Made by a program: the position numbers and the translations under genes | Notes under the pieces: model-generated | Told to the model about the DNA's origin: nothing | Seen by the model: the letters and a program-made list of their open reading frames with translations, nothing else | The model's database searches: none | Shown: positions 61,395 through 64,000 of the stretch, one piece after another | How the letters are laid out: the number at the start of each line of letters is the position of its first letter | Position numbering within the stretch: position 1 is the stretch's first letter | Origin: Halolamina sp. CBA1230 | GTDB lineage: Archaea > Halobacteriota > Halobacteria > Halobacteriales > Haloferacaceae | DNA: 64,000 nt | Direction: 5' to 3' | NCBI RefSeq assembly: GCF_002025255.2 | Contig: NZ_CP054587.1 | Location: 992,001 to 1,056,000, forward strand

Positions 61395-61493
61395 ACCCCG
61401 GATGGAGGGATCGCGTGAGGTAACGTTACTGGTCCGGCGTCGGCCGGGTGGGAGACCGCAACCCTGAAGCCCCACGCTGTGCGGTGTTGAGGT

Positions 61494-62588
61494 ATGTTCT
61501 CCCTCCGTGAGCGGGCCGACGAGAACCCGGAGCGACTCTGGGCCGGGACCGTCGGGGCGCTCCTGGTGGCGCTGGTCGGGGGGTCGCTGATCGCCCCCGA
61601 AACCGTCTACGACGGGTTCATCTGGCACTACTTCTGGGGGCCGGTGCAGGCCGACGCCCACAACGCGGTCTGTGCGATCCGCCCCGGCAGCACCGTCGAG
61701 TACCTGTACAGTTCGTCCGCGTGTCAGGCGGCGGCCGAGCCGGTCGCCTACCCCGGCTACACGGTCGTCAGCGAGATCGGCTACATCGTCTCGCTGCTGC
61801 TGACGATCACCGGCGTCGTGATGCTGCTCGAACGCCTGGGTATCGGCCAGCGCCGCGGGCTGTTCTGGGCGATGGTGCCGTTCATGCTGCTCGGCGGCGC
61901 GCTGCGGACCGTCGAGGACGCTCACAACGCGATCGGCGATAGCTGGTTCGACTACCCGCTGAACACGCTGCTGATCAGCCCGATCATCTACTTCACCATC
62001 TTCGTGATCGCGCTGGCTTGCATCCTGGCCGCGCTGGGGCTCTCCCGACAGGGGTACGTCGATCGCTACGAGTACCCTCTCGGGGCGATGGGGGCCGTCG
62101 CCTTCCTGCTCTCGATCGTCTACCTCTCCTACCTCGCCGCTACCGAGTCGGCGGTGACGTTCTACCCGCTGGTGCTGATCGCGATGGTCGGCCTCTCGGC
62201 GGCCGCGGCCGCAGCGACGTGGTACGCCATCGAGGCGGTCGCCCCCGAGATCAACGAGGGGACGGGGCTGGCCGGCGCGATGGTGCTCGTCGCCCACGCC
62301 GTCGACGGCGCCGCGAACGTGATCGGCCTCGACTACCTGAAAGCGCTGGGCGTGCCGTACAACCTCAACCCGAAACACCCCGCCAACCAGTTCATCGTCG
62401 ACTTCTTCGGCGCCGCGTGGCCGTTCCTCGTCGTGAAGATGGCCGCGGCGACGTTCCTGATCTGGGTGTTCGAGCCCGACCTGGTCGAGGAGACGCCGCG
62501 GTACACGACGCTGCTGCTGATCGCCGTCAGCGCCGTCGGGCTCGGCCCCGGGTCGAGAGACCTGCTCCGCTCCGTTTTCGGCGTCTGA
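61494..62588 (+). CDS. DUF63 family membrane protein
   Basis: A 364-residue protein with about nine helices. It has the DUF63 pattern: YDGFIWHYFWGPVQADA, VSEIGYIVSLLLTITGVVMLLERL, GGALRTVEDAHN and NPKHPANQFIVDFFGAAWPF. Conserved His, Asn and Asp residues lie near membrane borders. Function unknown; the family is largely archaeal. Single gene. Confidence 0.85.
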   Translation: MFSLRERADENPERLWAGTVGALLVALVGGSLIAPETVYDGFIWHYFWGPVQADAHNAVCAIRPGSTVEYLYSSSACQAAAEPVAYPGYTVVSEIGYIVSLLLTITGVVMLLERLGIGQRRGLFWAMVPFMLLGGALRTVEDAHNAIGDSWFDYPLNTLLISPIIYFTIFVIALACILAALGLSRQGYVDRYEYPLGAMGAVAFLLSIVYLSYLAATESAVTFYPLVLIAMVGLSAAAAAATWYAIEAVAPEINEGTGLAGAMVLVAHAVDGAANVIGLDYLKALGVPYNLNPKHPANQFIVDFFGAAWPFLVVKMAAATFLIWVFEPDLVEETPRYTTLLLIAVSAVGLGPGSRDLLRSVFGV

Positions 62589-62622
62589 GCCGTCGGCGTT
62601 CGACCGATCGTCGACCCGCGCC

Positions 62623-62760
62623 ATTTTTACCCCCGGACCCAGAAGGACCGGGTAAGAACATCCCGCGGGTAAACGCCGACGGGGCGTTGCGGGGATCGGT
62701 GACCGACGCGCTGTAAGACGCCGGGGTCCACGACCCCCAGAACTCGCGGCTGTTTCAGTA
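62623..62760 (+). ncRNA. Structured leader or small RNA before RNase J
   Basis: TATA-like atttttac (62623-62630) predicts a start near 62652. The following bases fold as CCCGC/GCGGG (62662-62666 with 62689-62693) enclosing AACGCC/GGCGTT (62672-62677 with 62683-62688). A second hairpin is GGGGTC/GACCCC (62713-62718 with 62722-62727). RNase J starts at 62800, so this would be a leader of about 148 nt or a separate RNA. A short open frame (KNIPRVNADGALRGSVTDAL) crosses it but has no start codon. Confidence 0.4.
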
Positions 62761-62799
62761 CGCACACCGCCACGAACGTGGCTTTGAGTGCATCCAACT

Positions 62800-64000
62800 A
62801 TGGAAGTCGAAATCGCAACAATCGGCGGCTACGAGGAAGTCGGTAGACAGTGTACAGCAGTCCGCGCGGGACAGGACGTGGTCATCTTCGACATGGGTCT
62901 GAACCTGAGTAAGGTCCTGATCCACGACAACGTCGAGACCGAGCAGATGCACAGTCTCGACCTGATCGACATGGGCGCGATCCCGGACGACCGCGTCATG
63001 TCCGAGATCGAGGGCGACGTGCAGGCCATCGTGCCCACGCACGGCCACCTCGACCACATCGGCGCCATCTCGAAGCTGGCCCACCGCTACGACGCCCCAG
63101 TCGTCGGCGCCCCCTTCACCATCGAGCTGACGAAACAGCAGATCCAGAGCGAGTCCAAGTTCGAGGTCGACAACGACCTGATCAAGATGGAGGCGGGCGA
63201 GACGATGCAGATAGGCGACGAGACCGAGATGGAGTTCGTCAACGTCACCCACTCCATCATCGACGCGATCAACCCCGTGCTCCACACGCCGGAGGGCGCC
63301 GTGGTGTACGGGCTGGACAAGCGCATGGACCACACGCCCGTCATCGGCGACCCGATCGACATGGAGCGGTTCCGCGAGATCGGCCGCGAGGGCGAGGGCG
63401 TGCTGGCGTACATCGAGGACTGCACCAACGCCGCGAAGAAGGGCCGGACGCCCTCCGAGCGCGTCGCCCGCGAGCACCTGCGCGACGTGATGATGAGCCT
63501 GGAGGATTACGACGGCGGCATCGTCGCCACCACCTTCTCCAGCCACATCGCCCGCGTGAAGAGCCTCGTGGAGTTCGCCGAGGAGATCGGCCGCGAGCCG
63601 GTGCTGCTCGGTCGCTCGATGGAGAAGTACTCCGGCACGGCCGAGCGCCTCGGCTTCGTCGACTTCCCGGACGACCTCGGGATGTACGGCCACCGCAAGT
63701 CCGTCGACCGCACGTTCAAGCGGATCATGAAGGAGGGGAAGGAGAACTACCTCCCGATCGTCACCGGCCACCAGGGCGAGCCCCGCGCGATGCTCACCCG
63801 GATGGGTCGCGGCGAGACCCCCTACGACATCGAGGAGGGTGACAAGGTCATCTTCAGCGCCCGCGTGATCCCGGAGCCGACCAACGAGGGCCAGCGCTAC
63901 CAGTCCGAGCAGCTGCTCCGGATGCAGGGAGCCCACATCTACGACGAGATCCACGTCTCGGGCCACCTGCGCGAGGAGGGCCACTACCAGATGCTCGAGG
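62800..64000 (+). CDS. rnj: Ribonuclease J (beta-CASP metallo-beta-lactamase), partial
   Basis: The first 400 residues of a beta-CASP RNase; the gene runs off the window. The metallo-beta-lactamase core shows [28 protein letters not shown], the metal motif [11 protein letters not shown] (His81, His83, Asp85, His86), and [18 protein letters not shown]. The beta-CASP insert follows from about residue 195 (YEDCTN-like [31 protein letters not shown]) with [15 protein letters not shown]. It is a 5'-3' exonuclease/endonuclease in mRNA turnover. The ATG at 62800 was chosen because the conserved family start [10 protein letters not shown] begins there. Confidence 0.92.
   Translation, partial: MEVEIATIGGYEEVGRQCTAVRAGQDVVIFDMGLNLSKVLIHDNVETEQMHSLDLIDMGAIPDDRVMSEIEGDVQAIVPTHGHLDHIGAISKLAHRYDAPVVGAPFTIELTKQQIQSESKFEVDNDLIKMEAGETMQIGDETEMEFVNVTHSIIDAINPVLHTPEGAVVYGLDKRMDHTPVIGDPIDMERFREIGREGEGVLAYIEDCTNAAKKGRTPSERVAREHLRDVMMSLEDYDGGIVATTFSSHIARVKSLVEFAEEIGREPVLLGRSMEKYSGTAERLGFVDFPDDLGMYGHRKSVDRTFKRIMKEGKENYLPIVTGHQGEPRAMLTRMGRGETPYDIEEGDKVIFSARVIPEPTNEGQRYQSEQLLRMQGAHIYDEIHVSGHLREEGHYQMLE

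Noticed and set aside
62641-62716. Short coding frame KNIPRVNADGALRGSVTDAL before RNase J
   Set aside because: No start codon of its own and it coincides with paired stems; more likely a non-coding leader.
1-64000. tRNA or rRNA genes, insertion sequences, prophage, integrase attachment sites
   Set aside because: I looked for T-loop/anticodon patterns, transposase motifs and terminal inverted repeats and saw none that I could support.

Overview
The window reads as the chromosome of a halophilic archaeon (class Halobacteria). The DNA is GC-rich, the proteins are very acidic, and secreted proteins carry twin-arginine (Tat) signals. Many genes have a TATA-like box 25-30 bp before the start codon, as in leaderless haloarchaeal transcripts. 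Marker genes agree: ribosomal protein S8e, RadB, Cdc48, an archaeal PhoU with an AbrB domain, TatA, many small CPxCG or membrane proteins, and the haloarchaeal acc/pcc pair. Genus cannot be fixed from sequence alone. I found no rRNA, tRNA, transposase, CRISPR array or phage gene.

Layout. 1-2200: a decayed sensor-kinase remnant and a sulfatase-fold hydrolase whose codon use looks less GC-biased than its neighbours. 2.3-3.3 kb: a CARF-like winged-helix regulator. 3.3-9.6 kb (minus strand): a MoxR ATPase / DUF58 / TgpA-type transglutaminase operon with ATGA overlaps, followed by a membrane HTH protein and a subtilase-fold protein lacking its catalytic Asp. 9.8-13.8 kb: threonine synthase, an HD hydrolase, a MOSC protein and membrane proteins. 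13.8-17 kb: acyl-CoA carboxylase beta subunit with its small partner, divergent from biotin ligase. 17.6-21.4 kb: late heme genes hemE, hemG and hemH. 21.5-28 kb: MscS channel, folate cyclo-ligase family, DUF2240, S8e, TatA and two related HTH-membrane proteins.

28.5-37.1 kb is the most distinctive region: a same-strand run of secreted proteins with Tat/SipW-type signal peptides and a TasA/camelysin-like beta-sandwich. Two of them carry a complete von Willebrand A (VWA) domain inserted at the same point of the sandwich. The run includes a dedicated Ser-His (SipW-like) signal peptidase, a mucin-like protein with 18 N-x-T sequons, and a protein ending in GDNPGKGP repeats. This looks like a surface fibre or biofilm-matrix system with built-in VWA adhesins. 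A roughly 46 bp element is shared by the upstream regions of the first and last members.

37.3-64 kb: an ABC exporter pair; a complete phosphate cluster (AbrB-PhoU regulator divergent from pstS-pstC-pstA-pstB, then phoU); aldo/keto reductase; a permease with an inserted YHS/TRASH metal-binding motif; a lipoprotein; Cdc48; a superfamily 1 helicase with a DbpA-like N-terminus; RadB; a four-CBS protein with a hibernation-factor-like tail; an inositol-monophosphatase-type enzyme; an Lrp regulator; a TRAM protein; a DUF63 protein; and the start of RNase J, cut by the window edge.

Several intergenic regions hold structured DNA that the genes do not explain. These are a tandem pair of two-stem elements with covarying stems (25.25-25.38 kb), a dispersed element family with a covarying hairpin (24.4 and 60.1 kb), hairpin clusters (57.6 kb), and structured leaders before a zinc-finger microprotein (18.73 kb) and before RNase J (62.65 kb).
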